Shown one piece after another: positions 1-8,690 of a stretch of DNA of 64,000 nucleotides (positions within the stretch are counted from its first letter, which is position 1; every line of letters starts with the position of its first letter). The notes under the pieces were generated by a model. That model was not told the origin of the DNA. It did not search any database and worked only from the letters and a program-made list of their open reading frames with translations. Made by a program: the position numbers and the translations under genes. The stretch is from contig NZ_CAJYPS010000011.1 of the NCBI RefSeq assembly GCF_913777145.1, positions 62,001 through 126,000 on the forward strand. The letters are read 5' to 3'. Source of the stretch: an uncultured Roseateles sp. GTDB lineage: Bacteria > Pseudomonadota > Gammaproteobacteria > Burkholderiales > Burkholderiaceae_C.

Positions 1-342
1 CATCAGCTCTTCGCCGAACTCGCGGATGGTGTCGTCGTCCACATCGTGCTGCCACAGCAGGTCGACCGAGCGGCCGGCCGCGGCGGCCTGGTCCAGCAGG
101 TCGAACAGCGTGAACAGCATCTTGGTGCTGGAGCTGTTGAAGTAGGTCAGCGCCACTTCCACGTTCAGCGGCTGGCCGTCGTCGGCGCGGGCGAGGAAGT
201 CGCGCAGCGCGGCCAGCACCGGGCCATAGAAGGCGGCCGCGTTCTCGGGGAAGGACTCGCCGCGCAGCGCGAGGTGATGGGCGTCGAAGCGGAAATCGAT
301 CTCGGGCGAACTGCCGGTGGCGGGAATGTGCAGGGAGGTCAT
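1..342 (-). CDS. siaC: SiaC-family regulatory phosphoprotein (DUF1987), 3' end cut by window edge
   Basis: The first 114 codons are present and the reading frame runs off the left edge. The protein carries the DUF1987 hallmark YFNSSSTKMLF around residues 67-77, including the Ser/Thr cluster. In Pseudomonas SiaC, the matching threonine is phosphorylated by SiaB and dephosphorylated by SiaA. Unphosphorylated SiaC activates the diguanylate cyclase SiaD. It follows siaB by 16 bp, consistent with one operon. A diguanylate cyclase gene would be expected just beyond the edge, but this is inference. The ATG is the first in frame after the siaB stop. Confidence 0.88.
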   Translation of the reverse strand, partial: MTSLHIPATGSSPEIDFRFDAHHLALRGESFPENAAAFYGPVLAALRDFLARADDGQPLNVEVALTYFNSSSTKMLFTLFDLLDQAAAAGRSVDLLWQHDVDDDTIREFGEELM

Positions 343-358
343 GGCGAGTCGCAGCGGT

Positions 359-943
359 CTAGATGGTGGTCTTCAGGAAGAACATGGCGACGGCGGGATC
401 CTCACTGGCCTGGAACTCGAACTCCAGCGGCTCGCTAGCGTCGCGCGCCACGGTCAGAAAGCCCAGGCCTGCGCCCTTGCTGTCGGCCGCGGTCTCGGCG
501 CGCAGCGACTCGCGGTAGCTGGCCTTGATCTCGTCCAGCGTCATCTCGCGCAGCGTCTGCAGCCGTGCGCGCAGCGTCTGGGCCTGCTCGGCGACGATGG
601 GGTTGGCACACAGCAGGAAGTGCCGGCCCTCGTCGTCCACGCCTATGCAGACCGAGCCGTGGCGCAGCTCGTGCTCCTGTTGCTGGGGCGGGGTCAGCGC
701 GTCGGCCGAGTAATGGATGATGTTCTGCGCCATCTCGACGAAGGACGAGAACAGGCGCCGCCGCGTGGGCCCGGCCGTGCCGGACTGCTCCAGGCGCAGG
801 CGCACCGCCTCGGACATCGCGGTGACGATGTTCTGCGAGAAGTAGCCCACGTAGTAGAAGATGACGTTCTTCTGCCGGGCCAGTTCGCAGAACTCGCGGT
901 ACTGGTCGTAGCTCAGGCGTGCTTGCATGGGGGTCAGGGGCAT
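359..943 (-). CDS. siaB: SiaB-family protein kinase (DUF6272)
   Basis: This 194-residue soluble protein resembles SiaB, the kinase that phosphorylates SiaC in the SiaABCD threonine-phosphorylation and c-di-GMP pathway. Recognisable stretches are the N-terminal FCELARQKNVIFYYVGYF, a central SSFVEMAQNIIHYS that resembles the N-box region of GHKL-type kinases, and the C-terminal KGAGLGFLTVARDAS, a glycine-rich nucleotide-binding loop. Its start overlaps the end of the upstream phosphatase gene by 10 bp, and siaC follows directly. That order makes the assignment firm. The exact physiological output (biofilm, aggregation) is only inferred from the Pseudomonas system. Confidence 0.85.
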   Translation of the reverse strand: MPLTPMQARLSYDQYREFCELARQKNVIFYYVGYFSQNIVTAMSEAVRLRLEQSGTAGPTRRRLFSSFVEMAQNIIHYSADALTPPQQQEHELRHGSVCIGVDDEGRHFLLCANPIVAEQAQTLRARLQTLREMTLDEIKASYRESLRAETAADSKGAGLGFLTVARDASEPLEFEFQASEDPAVAMFFLKTTI

Positions 944-2211
944 CGGAATCCGAACAGGGTCAGGTCATCACGGCGGCGCTGCTCGCCCTGGTAGTCGGCC
1001 AGCTCCTGCAGCAGCGCCGCGCCGAGCTCGGCCATGGGGCGCTCGCGGTGGCGCACCAGCGCCTCGCGCACGCGGCGCTTGCCGAAGGCGATGGCCTTGG
1101 GACCGCCGACCTGGTCGATCAGGCCGTCGGTGCAGGTCAGTACCAGGGTGCCGGGACGCAGCGGGATCTCGTGCGTGGTCCAGCGCGCATCGGACGGCGT
1201 GTCGGCGTAGCCCAAGCCCAGGCGGTCGGCGTCGATCTGGGTCACGCCGGCCTGGCCGGGCTCCAGCAGCAGCAGCGGCGTGCGCGCGCCCGCAAAGCGC
1301 AGCCGGCCGCTGGCCGCGTCGAACCACAGCAGCGCGGCATCCAGCCCGTCGTTGGAACCGCCCTCGCCGCCATCCACCTGGCCCAGCGAGGCCTGGATGT
1401 CGCGGCTGAGTTCGCCCAGCAGCGCGGCCGGGTCGCGCGGGCCCAGGCGCTCCAGCGCCTGCTTAAGCGCCGCGTGCGCGATCAGCGTCAAAAAGGCGCC
1501 GGGCACACCGTGGCCGGTGCAGTCCGCCACCGCGGCGAACCAGCCGTCGGCGTCCTCGCTGAACTGGTAGAAGTCACCGCCCACGGTGTCGCGCGGCTCC
1601 CAGACCAGGCAGGCATCGGGCAGGCGGCGCGCCAGCGCGGCGGCCGAGCCGCTCAGCATGGAGCGCTGGATCACGCTGGCGTAGTCGATGCTCTGCATGA
1701 TGTGGCGGTTGCGCTCGGCCTGCTGCTCCGCGATCACGCGCATCAGGTCCAGGCCATAGCCCAGGCCCAGGAACTGGCCCTGCTCCACCACCAGAAAGCC
1801 GTCGGCCAGCGCCTTCTCGCCCGACTCCACGGTCAGCAGCGCCAACTGCTCGATGGAGGTGGCCGCCTCCACCACCAGCGGCTCCTTGTCCATGAAGGCG
1901 ATGCAGCTCTTCTTCTCGAACAGCTCCTTGTGGAAGGGTTTGGAGATCTGCGAGAGGAACAGCGTGCGGTTGATCAGGCCTATGGGCCGGCCCTGCTCCA
2001 GCACCGGCAAACAGCCCAGCTCGCGGTGGCGCGCAAAGATCTCATAGACCTGCGCATTCGTGTGCTCCGGAGACACCGACACGCAGGCCACGGCCAGGTC
2101 GCCGGCGCCCGGTTGGGCGAAGCGGGCCCGGGGGCGCCGTTCGGGCGCGGCCGGGCCGTCGGGTTGAATCACGCACAGCTCCTGCGCGCTCAGAGTGCGC
2201 GCCACCCCCAA
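934..2211 (-). CDS. SpoIIE/PP2C-type phosphatase with N-terminal CBS-like region (SiaA-like)
   Basis: The 425-residue protein should dephosphorylate SiaC and so oppose SiaB. Residues about 40-155 look like a tandem CBS-type sensory region (GCLPVLEQGRPIGLINR, then DGFLVVEQGQFLGLGYG). Residues about 180-425 form a PP2C/SpoIIE domain with metal-binding motifs DTVGGDFYQF, ADCTGHGVPGAF, TDGLIDQVGG and the terminal RRDDLTLFGF. No transmembrane segment is visible, whereas Pseudomonas SiaA is membrane-anchored with a HAMP domain, so the input signal here is probably cytosolic. The first possible start is TTG, and a GTG lies two codons later. No clear ribosome-binding site separates them. Confidence 0.85.
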   Translation of the reverse strand: MGVARTLSAQELCVIQPDGPAAPERRPRARFAQPGAGDLAVACVSVSPEHTNAQVYEIFARHRELGCLPVLEQGRPIGLINRTLFLSQISKPFHKELFEKKSCIAFMDKEPLVVEAATSIEQLALLTVESGEKALADGFLVVEQGQFLGLGYGLDLMRVIAEQQAERNRHIMQSIDYASVIQRSMLSGSAAALARRLPDACLVWEPRDTVGGDFYQFSEDADGWFAAVADCTGHGVPGAFLTLIAHAALKQALERLGPRDPAALLGELSRDIQASLGQVDGGEGGSNDGLDAALLWFDAASGRLRFAGARTPLLLLEPGQAGVTQIDADRLGLGYADTPSDARWTTHEIPLRPGTLVLTCTDGLIDQVGGPKAIAFGKRRVREALVRHRERPMAELGAALLQELADYQGEQRRRDDLTLFGFRCP

Positions 2212-2265
2212 AGATTAGGGAGCTGCTGTTCAAGGACTGTGACAGTGCGAAGAAAAAGCCGGCCT

Positions 2266-3831
2266 TCAGTGCCCTGCCATGCGGAACACGCCGACCGCAC
2301 GCACCAGGTCCTGTGCCTGCGCATTGAGGCTGGACGCGGCGGCCGACATCTGCTCGACCAGCGCCGCGTTCTGCTGCGTGACCTGGTCCATGCTGGTCAC
2401 GGCACCGCCCACCTGGCCCATGCCGGCACTCTGCTCGGCGCTGGCGCTGCTGATCTCGGCCATCAGCGAGGTGACCCGCTGGATGCTGGCCACCACCTCA
2501 TCCATGGTCTGGCCGGCCTGCTCCACCTGCTGGGAGCCGGTCTCCACACGCGCCACGCTGTCGTGGATCAGCTGCTTGATCTCGCGCGCCGCCTCGGCGC
2601 TGCGCGAGGCCAGCTGGCGCACCTCGCCGGCCACGACCGCGAAACCGCGGCCCTGCTCACCCGCCCGTGCCGCCTCCACCGCCGCATTCAGCGCCAGGAT
2701 GTTGGTCTGGAACGCGATGCCATCGATCACCGAGGTGATGTCGGCAATGCGCTGGCTGGACGCATGGATGCCGCGCATGGTGTCCACCACCTGGCCCACG
2801 GCTGCGCCGCCGCGCAGCGCCACCTGGCTCGCGCCCTGGGCCAGCTGGTTGGCCTGGCTGGCGTTCTCCGCGGTCTGGCGCACCGTGGCGCCCAGTTGCT
2901 CCATGGACGATGCAGTCTGCTGCAGCGCGCTGGCCTGGTGTTCGGTGCGGGAGGACAGGTCGTGGTTGCCCTGAGCGATCTCGGCACTGGCCAGCTGCAG
3001 GTTGTCGGCGCCCTGGCGCACCGAGGCCACCAGCGTGCGCAGGCTGTTCTGCATGGCCTGGATGGACTGCAGCAGGCGGCCGAATTCGTCCTGACGGTCG
3101 ACCTGCAGCTCGGTGTCCAGATGGCCGCGGGCCACCGCGTCGATCTGCTCGACCGCCCGGGTCAGCGGATGCACCACCGCACGCAGAATGGCCCAGGCCG
3201 ACACGCAGGCGATCAGCACCGACAGCAGGCCGCCGGCGGCCAGCAGGCTCAGGCGCTCGCTGTGCTGCGCCTGCGTCGCCGCGACCCGCTGGGCCGAGCT
3301 GTCGGCGGTGTAGCGCAGGTAGTCGTCGCTGACGCGCACCAGCTGCGCCAAGAGCGGGCGGCACTGCTCGTTCATCGCGGTGATGGCCGCATCACGCTGG
3401 CCGGCCAGTGCCTGGCCGACGATGGCCAGCGCCACCGGCTCGTACAGCGCCTCCACGCGAGCCATCTCGGCCACGCGCTCACGGGCCTCGGCCGGCACGC
3501 CGGGCTGGGCTGACAGGGCCTGCAGCGCGGTCATCGCACGCCGCACATCCTCCACCGCGGCCTGCACCGCGGCCTTCTCCACGGCCAGGTCCTCGGGGCG
3601 GGTCACCAGCACCAGGTTGCGCGCGGCGATCGCCCGGCGGTCCACCGCGTGCCGCACCTCGTTGGCCAGCGCCGCACGGGCCTCCACGCCCTTCACGTGT
3701 TCGGCGAAACGGTCGCCGTCGTCCACGATGGTCAGCAAGGCCACGGCCGACAAGCCCGTGATCAGCAGGATCAACAGGCCGAAGGCCCCGATCAGCTTGC
3801 GCTTCACCGACAGCGAGTTCCAGATCGACAT
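2266..3831 (-). CDS. Methyl-accepting chemotaxis protein
   Basis: This 521-residue inner-membrane chemoreceptor relays a periplasmic signal to CheA/CheW. A transmembrane helix spans about residues 13-34. It is followed by a four-helix-type periplasmic domain (to about 190), a second membrane helix, a HAMP segment and a long cytoplasmic signalling helix. The highly conserved hairpin tip is present ([21 protein letters not shown], then [20 protein letters not shown]). No C-terminal CheR/CheB pentapeptide is seen; it ends in FRMAGH. The ATG chosen is preceded by AAGGGGAG at good spacing. The frame stays open 138 bp further upstream, but that part lacks receptor-like sequence. Confidence 0.93.
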   Translation of the reverse strand: MSIWNSLSVKRKLIGAFGLLILLITGLSAVALLTIVDDGDRFAEHVKGVEARAALANEVRHAVDRRAIAARNLVLVTRPEDLAVEKAAVQAAVEDVRRAMTALQALSAQPGVPAEARERVAEMARVEALYEPVALAIVGQALAGQRDAAITAMNEQCRPLLAQLVRVSDDYLRYTADSSAQRVAATQAQHSERLSLLAAGGLLSVLIACVSAWAILRAVVHPLTRAVEQIDAVARGHLDTELQVDRQDEFGRLLQSIQAMQNSLRTLVASVRQGADNLQLASAEIAQGNHDLSSRTEHQASALQQTASSMEQLGATVRQTAENASQANQLAQGASQVALRGGAAVGQVVDTMRGIHASSQRIADITSVIDGIAFQTNILALNAAVEAARAGEQGRGFAVVAGEVRQLASRSAEAAREIKQLIHDSVARVETGSQQVEQAGQTMDEVVASIQRVTSLMAEISSASAEQSAGMGQVGGAVTSMDQVTQQNAALVEQMSAAASSLNAQAQDLVRAVGVFRMAGH

Positions 3832-3960
3832 GGCGCGTCTCCCCTTGGACAGTTCATTAGGCCATGGCAGCGGCCGAACTGGGAAGAATCTTCGGCAATA
3901 CGCCAAGGGGCGGCGAGCCGGCATGGCTGCAAGCCGGCGCGCGCCGAGTGCGACAGCCGC

Positions 3961-3979
3961 TGTAGGCAATTCACCTACA
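3961..3979. repeat. Inverted repeat TGTAGG-N7-CCTACA
   Basis: A perfect 6-bp dyad with a 7-nt spacer lies between the end of kdpE and the start of the chemoreceptor gene, with further imperfect GC pairing outside it. It has no T-tract. It could be a weak transcript-end hairpin for kdpE or an operator for the receptor gene, and the sequence alone does not decide. Confidence 0.35.
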
Positions 3980-3999
3980 CGGCGGGCCCGATCAGGGGC

Positions 4000-4698
4000 T
4001 CAGGCCTTGAGCCGGTAGCCCACGCCCGCCTCGGTCAGCAGCCATTGCGGCCGGTTGGGATCGGCCTCGACCTTTTTGCGCAGATTGGCCATGTGCACGC
4101 GCACATAGTGCACGTCCTCCGCATGGCCCGGCCCCCACACCGCCTTGAGCAGGTGCTGGTGGGTCAGCACCCGGCCCGGCGCGCCGCTCAGCTCCTGCAG
4201 CAGACGGTACTCGATGGGTGTGAGGTGCAGCTCCTCGCTGCCCTCGGACGTCTGGCGGGTCACGCGACGCAGCGCGCGGTCCACCGCGATGTCTCCGAAG
4301 CGCAGCACCGGGTCGGCGTCGTTGCCGCCACCGCCGTGGCGGCGCAGCTGCACCCGCACCCGCGCCAGCAGCTCGCCCACGCCGAAGGGCTTCACCAGGT
4401 AGTCGTCCGCGCCAGCGTCCAGCGCCTGGATCTTGCGCTCCTCGCCGTCGCGCGCCGACAGCACCACCACCGGCGCCCGCGACCAGCCGCGGAACTCGCG
4501 GATGAAGTCCAGCCCGTCGCCGTCCGGCAGGCCCAGGTCCAGCACCACCAGTTCGGGCCTGCGCGTCGCCGCGTCGATCAGGCCCCGCGCCAGCGTCACC
4601 GACTCGAACACCTCCAGGCCCTCGCTCTCCAGCGCCATGCGCACGAAACGCCGGATCTCCGGCTCGTCCTCGATCATCAACACGCGTGCGGCGCTCAT
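4000..4698 (-). CDS. kdpE: KdpE response regulator of the Kdp potassium system
   Basis: The 232-residue OmpR-family regulator has a receiver domain with acidic pocket E10/D11 and phospho-acceptor D54 (LVVLDLGLPDGDG). The switch region LSARDGEERK, the KPFG lysine motif and a C-terminal winged helix ending GVGYRLKA are also present. It is the partner of KdpD, which lies 163 bp upstream on the same strand. The chosen ATG has GGAG 8 nt upstream. A TTG two codons earlier also fits the frame but is badly spaced. Confidence 0.95.
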   Translation of the reverse strand: MSAARVLMIEDEPEIRRFVRMALESEGLEVFESVTLARGLIDAATRRPELVVLDLGLPDGDGLDFIREFRGWSRAPVVVLSARDGEERKIQALDAGADDYLVKPFGVGELLARVRVQLRRHGGGGNDADPVLRFGDIAVDRALRRVTRQTSEGSEELHLTPIEYRLLQELSGAPGRVLTHQHLLKAVWGPGHAEDVHYVRVHMANLRKKVEADPNRPQWLLTEAGVGYRLKA

Positions 4699-4781
4699 GT
4701 CCAATGCTCCATCACAACAACAGCTCGATTCGGCCTCATGCGGGCCAAGCGCCGGGCCGCCCCCAAGCCGGCCCGCGTCGG

Positions 4782-4859
4782 GCGATGTGCACCCGGCTCA
4801 ATGCCGGGTGCATCGCCGTCCCCTCGGGGGACCGGACAAGCTTTTGCTTGGACGAGGGG
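4782..4859. repeat. Cluster of three hairpins in the kdpD-kdpE gap
   Basis: Three inverted repeats are packed in 78 bp. The first pairs 4782-4796 with 4804-4816 (CACCCGG/CCGGGTG plus GCGATG/CATCGC, 2-nt bulge). The second pairs GTCCCC 4818-4823 with GGGGAC 4827-4832. The third is CAAGC-TTTT-GCTTG at 4837-4850. As an alternative to the second, CCCCTCG (4820-4826) pairs perfectly with CGAGGGG (4853-4859) around the third hairpin. This architecture resembles a mosaic REP-like intergenic element. It also fits an RNA processing or partial termination structure that lowers kdpE output relative to kdpD. Confidence 0.6.
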
Positions 4860-4861
4860 CG

Positions 4862-7552
4862 TCATGGGGGTGGCGAACCCAGCGGCAGCTCGATGCGCAC
4901 GCAGGCCCCACCGGCGGCGACATTGTGGGCGCTGATGCGGCCCTCATGCGCCTCCACGATGGCCTTGCAGATCGCCAGGCCCAGGCCCACGCCGGGGGTC
5001 GCACCCTCGCGATCGCCGCGCTCGAACTTGTCGAACAGCTGGGCCTCCCGCCCCGGCGGGAAGCCCGGGCCCTGGTCCCGCACGTCGATCTGCACCTGCG
5101 CGCCCGCGCCCTGCCCGGCCACGCGCGCCGCGATCTGCAGCGGGCTGCCAGGCAGCGTGTACTTCAGCGCGTTCTCCAGCAGATTGACCAGCACGCGCTC
5201 GAACAGCACCGCGTCCAGGCGCAGCAGCGGTAGCTCCGGCGGCAGCGCCACGTCCACCTCCCGGCCGGCCAGCGCCTCATCCAGCGCCGACAGCGCGCTG
5301 CCCACCACCTCCTGCAGCGGCAGCCACTGGCGGTTGAGCTGCACCGCGCCGGCCTGCAGCCGCGCCATGTCCAGCAGGTTGGTGACCTGGGCACTCATGC
5401 GCTGGGCCGAGCGCCGGATCGCGTCCGCCACATCGGCCTGCGCGGGGCTGAGCGCGGGCGGCGCCAGCCGCAGCGCGTCCGCCAGCCCCACCAGCGCGGC
5501 CAGCGGCGTGCGCAGGTCGTGCGAGATCGCGGTGAGCAGCGAGTTGCGCAGCCGCTCCGACTCGATCTGCAGCGTGCTGGCCTGGGCCACCTCGATGTAG
5601 TGGATGCGCTCCAGCGAGATCGCCAGCAGCCGCGCGCAGGTGTCCAGCAACTCGCGCTCCTCGGGCGACCAGCGCCGGCCGGCGCTGTCCACCGCCAGCA
5701 CGCCGCGCAGCCGCATGGGCGCGGTCAGCGGCAGCATCAGGCAGGGGCTGGCCGGCAGCGTGGCCGTGCCGTGACCCGCCGCCTGCCCGTGGTCGAAGGC
5801 CCATTGCGCGACGCCCAGGTCCGGCTCCGCGGTGGCGCCCGGCAGCAGCGCCAGCACCTCGGGGCCGCCCACGGGCTGCAGCGGCGGCGTCAGCACCGCC
5901 GAGGCCACGCCGAACTCGGCGCGCAGGAAGCGCGCGCCGATCTCGGCCACCTGCTCGGGCACTAGCGCCGCGCCCAGGTCGCGCGACATCACGTACAGCC
6001 CGCGCACCCGGCGCTCGCGCTCCTGGGCCGCGCGCGCCTGCGCCTGCAACCCGGCCGCGAGCTGGCCGGTCAGCAGGCCCACCACCAGCATCACGACGAA
6101 GGTGACCAGGTATTGCGCATCGCCCACCGCAAAGGTCCAGCGCGGCTCCACGAACACGAAGTCGAACACCGCCACCGCCAGCAGCGCCGCCAGCGCGCCG
6201 GCCGCCCGGCCGAAGCGCCAGGCCACCACCACCACGTTGAGCAGGTAGACCATCGCGATATTGGTGGGCGCGATGAAGCGCAGCAAGGGCTCGGCGATCA
6301 GCGTGGTGAGCCCCACCGCCGCCAGCGCCGCCGCATAGCCGCGGCGGCTGCGCGGCGTCCACAGCGACGCGGCCCGCAGCTCGGGCTCGCGCGGCGCCGG
6401 CGCCTGGGCGGCCGGCAGCGCCACCTGCAGCACATCCATCTCCTCGGCCAGGCCGCTGAGCAGCTCGGCCAGCGAGCGCCGGCCCGGCAGGCGCCAGGCC
6501 CGCTCGCGCCGGCCTATGACCAGCCGCGCCAGGTTGTGCTCGCGCGCATAGCCCACCAGCGCCACCGCCACGTCCGGCGCCGACAGCTGGGCGGTGCGCG
6601 CGCCCAGCGACTGCGCCAGCTCCAGCGTGCGGCGCACCTGCTGGCGCTCGCGCTCGGACAGCGGCCGCGCGGTCTGCACATGCACCGCGTGCCAGTCCAG
6701 GTCCAGCTGGCGGGCCAGGCGGGCGGCACTGCGCACCACCTTGTCGCCGTTGCCGCCCGGCCCCACGCAGGCCAGCAGCGATTCGCGGTTGGGCCAGACC
6801 TTGGCGTCGCGGTACTCGCGCCGGTAGGCCTGCATCTGGCCATCTACGCGGTCGGCGGTGCGGCGCAGCGCCAGCTCACGCAGCGCCAGCAGATTGCCCT
6901 TGCGGAAGAAGTTGCGCGCAGCCCGCTCGGCCTGCTGCGGCAGGTAGACCTTGCCGGCCTGCAGGCGCTGCAGCAGCTCGTCGGGCGGCAGGTCCACCAC
7001 CACCACCTCGTCGGCCTCGTCGAACACGCGGTCGGGCACGGTCTCCCACACGCGGATGCCGGTGATGCCGCCTACCACATCGTTGAGGCTTTCCAGGTGC
7101 TGCACGTTCAGCGTGGTCCAGACCTCCACGCCGGCCTCGCGCAGCTCCTCGGCGTCCTGCCAGCGCTTGGCGTGGCGGGAACCGGGCGCGTTGCTGTGGG
7201 CCAGCTCGTCCAGCAGCAGCACGCCGCCGGGCTGCTCGGCGGCCCAGGCCAGGGCGCCATCGAGGTCGAACTCGCGCAAGGTCTGACCCTTGTGCGGGAT
7301 CTCGCGCAGCGGCAGACGCACCAGGTCGCGCGCCATCGCCTCGGTGTCGCTGCGCCCATGGGTCTCCACCACGCCCACGCGCAGCGGCCGGCCCTGCTGG
7401 GCCGCCGCATGGGCGGCCGCCAGCATCGCAAAGGTCTTGCCCACGCCGGCGTTGGCGCCGAAGAAGATCTTGAGGCGGCCGCGGCTGGCAGCCTGCTCCT
7501 CACGCTGCACCTGCGCGAGCAGGCGGTCGGGGTCGGGGCGTTCGTCGGTCAT
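4862..7552 (-). CDS. kdpD: KdpD sensor histidine kinase
   Basis: This is a full-length 896-residue KdpD, the membrane kinase that senses potassium limitation and phosphorylates KdpE. The domain order is an N-terminal KdpD domain with Walker A GANAGVGKT (residues 32-40) and a Walker B-like LLLDELAHSN. A universal-stress-type domain (about 250-370), four transmembrane helices (DUF4118, about 400-500) and a GAF domain follow. The C-terminus has a HisKA domain with ISHDLRTP (H678) and an ATPase domain with NLLENALKYT, DQGPGFP and GVGLGLAICKAIVEAHEG. It starts 22 bp after the CorA-like gene, as part of the kdp operon. Confidence 0.97.
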   Translation of the reverse strand: MTDERPDPDRLLAQVQREEQAASRGRLKIFFGANAGVGKTFAMLAAAHAAAQQGRPLRVGVVETHGRSDTEAMARDLVRLPLREIPHKGQTLREFDLDGALAWAAEQPGGVLLLDELAHSNAPGSRHAKRWQDAEELREAGVEVWTTLNVQHLESLNDVVGGITGIRVWETVPDRVFDEADEVVVVDLPPDELLQRLQAGKVYLPQQAERAARNFFRKGNLLALRELALRRTADRVDGQMQAYRREYRDAKVWPNRESLLACVGPGGNGDKVVRSAARLARQLDLDWHAVHVQTARPLSERERQQVRRTLELAQSLGARTAQLSAPDVAVALVGYAREHNLARLVIGRRERAWRLPGRRSLAELLSGLAEEMDVLQVALPAAQAPAPREPELRAASLWTPRSRRGYAAALAAVGLTTLIAEPLLRFIAPTNIAMVYLLNVVVVAWRFGRAAGALAALLAVAVFDFVFVEPRWTFAVGDAQYLVTFVVMLVVGLLTGQLAAGLQAQARAAQERERRVRGLYVMSRDLGAALVPEQVAEIGARFLRAEFGVASAVLTPPLQPVGGPEVLALLPGATAEPDLGVAQWAFDHGQAAGHGTATLPASPCLMLPLTAPMRLRGVLAVDSAGRRWSPEERELLDTCARLLAISLERIHYIEVAQASTLQIESERLRNSLLTAISHDLRTPLAALVGLADALRLAPPALSPAQADVADAIRRSAQRMSAQVTNLLDMARLQAGAVQLNRQWLPLQEVVGSALSALDEALAGREVDVALPPELPLLRLDAVLFERVLVNLLENALKYTLPGSPLQIAARVAGQGAGAQVQIDVRDQGPGFPPGREAQLFDKFERGDREGATPGVGLGLAICKAIVEAHEGRISAHNVAAGGACVRIELPLGSPPP

Positions 7553-7574
7553 GCAGCGGGATATAGGCCGGCGC

Positions 7575-8543
7575 TTAGAGCCAGCCGGCGCGCTTGAAAC
7601 GGTGATACAGCAGGCCGCAGACCAGGGCCATGGCGCCCAGCGCGGCCGGGTAGCCCCACAGCCATTTCAGCTCGGGCATGCGCTCGAAATTCATGCCCCA
7701 GATACCGGCCATCGCGGTGGGCGCCGCGATGATGGCGGCCCAGGCCGCCAGGCGCTTGGTGACCGCGGATTCGTCCAGCGTCACCAGTGTGAGGTTGACC
7801 TGGGTGGCCGAGGCCACGGTTTCGCGGGCGGCCTCGGCATTGGCCAGGATGCGGGCCAGGTGGTCGTGCACATCGCGGAAATAGTCCTGCACCGGGCCGC
7901 AGGTCTGGGGCACGCGACCGCCGTGCAGCTTGCCGGCCACCTCCATCAGCGGGGACACCGCATGGCGCAGCGGTGCCAGCCGCTGCTTGAGCGCGTAGAG
8001 CCGGTGCACCAGGCTCTGGCGGTCGGTCTGGGGCTCGAACATGCGGTCTTCCAGCGTTTCCAGCTCGGCCTCGACCGCATCGATCAGCGGAAAGTAGCCG
8101 TCCACCACCGCGTCCATCAGCGCATACAGCACAAAGCCCGGCCCCAGCCTGAGCAGATGGGGCTCGCGCTCGCAGCGCTCGCGCACGCCCAGGAAGTGGC
8201 GCGGGCTGCGGTGCCGCACCGACACCACGAAGCGCGGCGCCACGAACACATGGACCTCGCCCACCTCGGTGCCGTCGGGCCCGTGGTCCAGCAGGTGCAT
8301 CACCGCGAACAGCAGCTCGCCATACTCCTCCAGCTTGGGCCGCTGGTGGCCGTGGCGGGTGTCCTCCACCGCCAGCGTGGGCAGGCGCAGTTGCTGCTGC
8401 AGCAGGCTCAGCTCGTCGTCGCCGGGGTCGCGCAGCGCCACCCACAGAAAGCCCTCGTGGGCCTGCAGCGCCGCGGCCAGGCCGTCGAGCGGGGGCTGGG
8501 CCGCGACGCGACCCTCGTGGTAGAGAAAGCAGTTGATCAGCAT
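7575..8543 (-). CDS. CorA-family divalent cation transporter
   Basis: The 322-residue protein matches the CorA/ZntB family. It has a long cytoplasmic N-terminal domain, then two C-terminal membrane helices. The pore motif appears as GMNFE (in AGIWGMNFERMPELKW) after the first helix. It could carry Mg2+, Co2+, Ni2+ or Zn2+, and the substrate cannot be told from sequence. The short basic tail (HRFKRAGWL) is typical. It lies inside the kdp operon, 15 bp after a small membrane ORF and 22 bp before kdpD. That suggests it is co-expressed during potassium stress, which is unusual for CorA. Confidence 0.85.
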   Translation of the reverse strand: MLINCFLYHEGRVAAQPPLDGLAAALQAHEGFLWVALRDPGDDELSLLQQQLRLPTLAVEDTRHGHQRPKLEEYGELLFAVMHLLDHGPDGTEVGEVHVFVAPRFVVSVRHRSPRHFLGVRERCEREPHLLRLGPGFVLYALMDAVVDGYFPLIDAVEAELETLEDRMFEPQTDRQSLVHRLYALKQRLAPLRHAVSPLMEVAGKLHGGRVPQTCGPVQDYFRDVHDHLARILANAEAARETVASATQVNLTLVTLDESAVTKRLAAWAAIIAAPTAMAGIWGMNFERMPELKWLWGYPAALGAMALVCGLLYHRFKRAGWL

Positions 8544-8558
8544 GCAGCGACAGAGGGC

Positions 8559-8690
8559 TCAGCGGCGCATCCTCGCATGATCACGGCGCCGCTGCTGCCA
8601 GCCCAGCAGCCCGCGCACCAGGGCCAGCGGCAGGCCGATGGCGGCCAGGGCCGCCAGCACGCACAACCCGTCCTGCAACAGGCTGCTCAT
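8559..8690 (-). CDS. Small single-span membrane protein, 43 residues, unknown
   Basis: The start ATG overlaps the kdpC stop by 4 nt (ATGA), a classic translational-coupling arrangement. The peptide begins MSSLLQDG. A hydrophobic segment of about 20 residues follows (around 8-27), then a very basic tail rich in Arg ([13 protein letters not shown]). By the positive-inside rule, the tail should be cytoplasmic. It ends 15 bp before the CorA-like gene. I do not recognise a family. Its position and design suggest a small regulatory or stabilising subunit of the Kdp ATPase or of the CorA-like transporter, but this is inference. Confidence 0.6.
   Translation of the reverse strand: MSSLLQDGLCVLAALAAIGLPLALVRGLLGWQQRRRDHARMRR

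Noticed and set aside
2212-2265. Possible terminator after the chemoreceptor gene (GC-rich palindrome followed by T residues)
   Set aside because: The only palindrome is GGCCGGC-like and too short to form a stable stem. I could not support a terminator.
919-3513. An 864-codon open frame on the plus strand opposite the phosphatase and chemoreceptor genes
   Set aside because: It is a mirror of two clear genes in high-GC DNA, with Gln/His/Arg-rich low-complexity sequence and no recognisable domain.
6113-7597. Long plus-strand open frame opposite kdpD
   Set aside because: The composition is typical of antisense frames in GC-rich genes, and it lies entirely within a well-supported kdpD.
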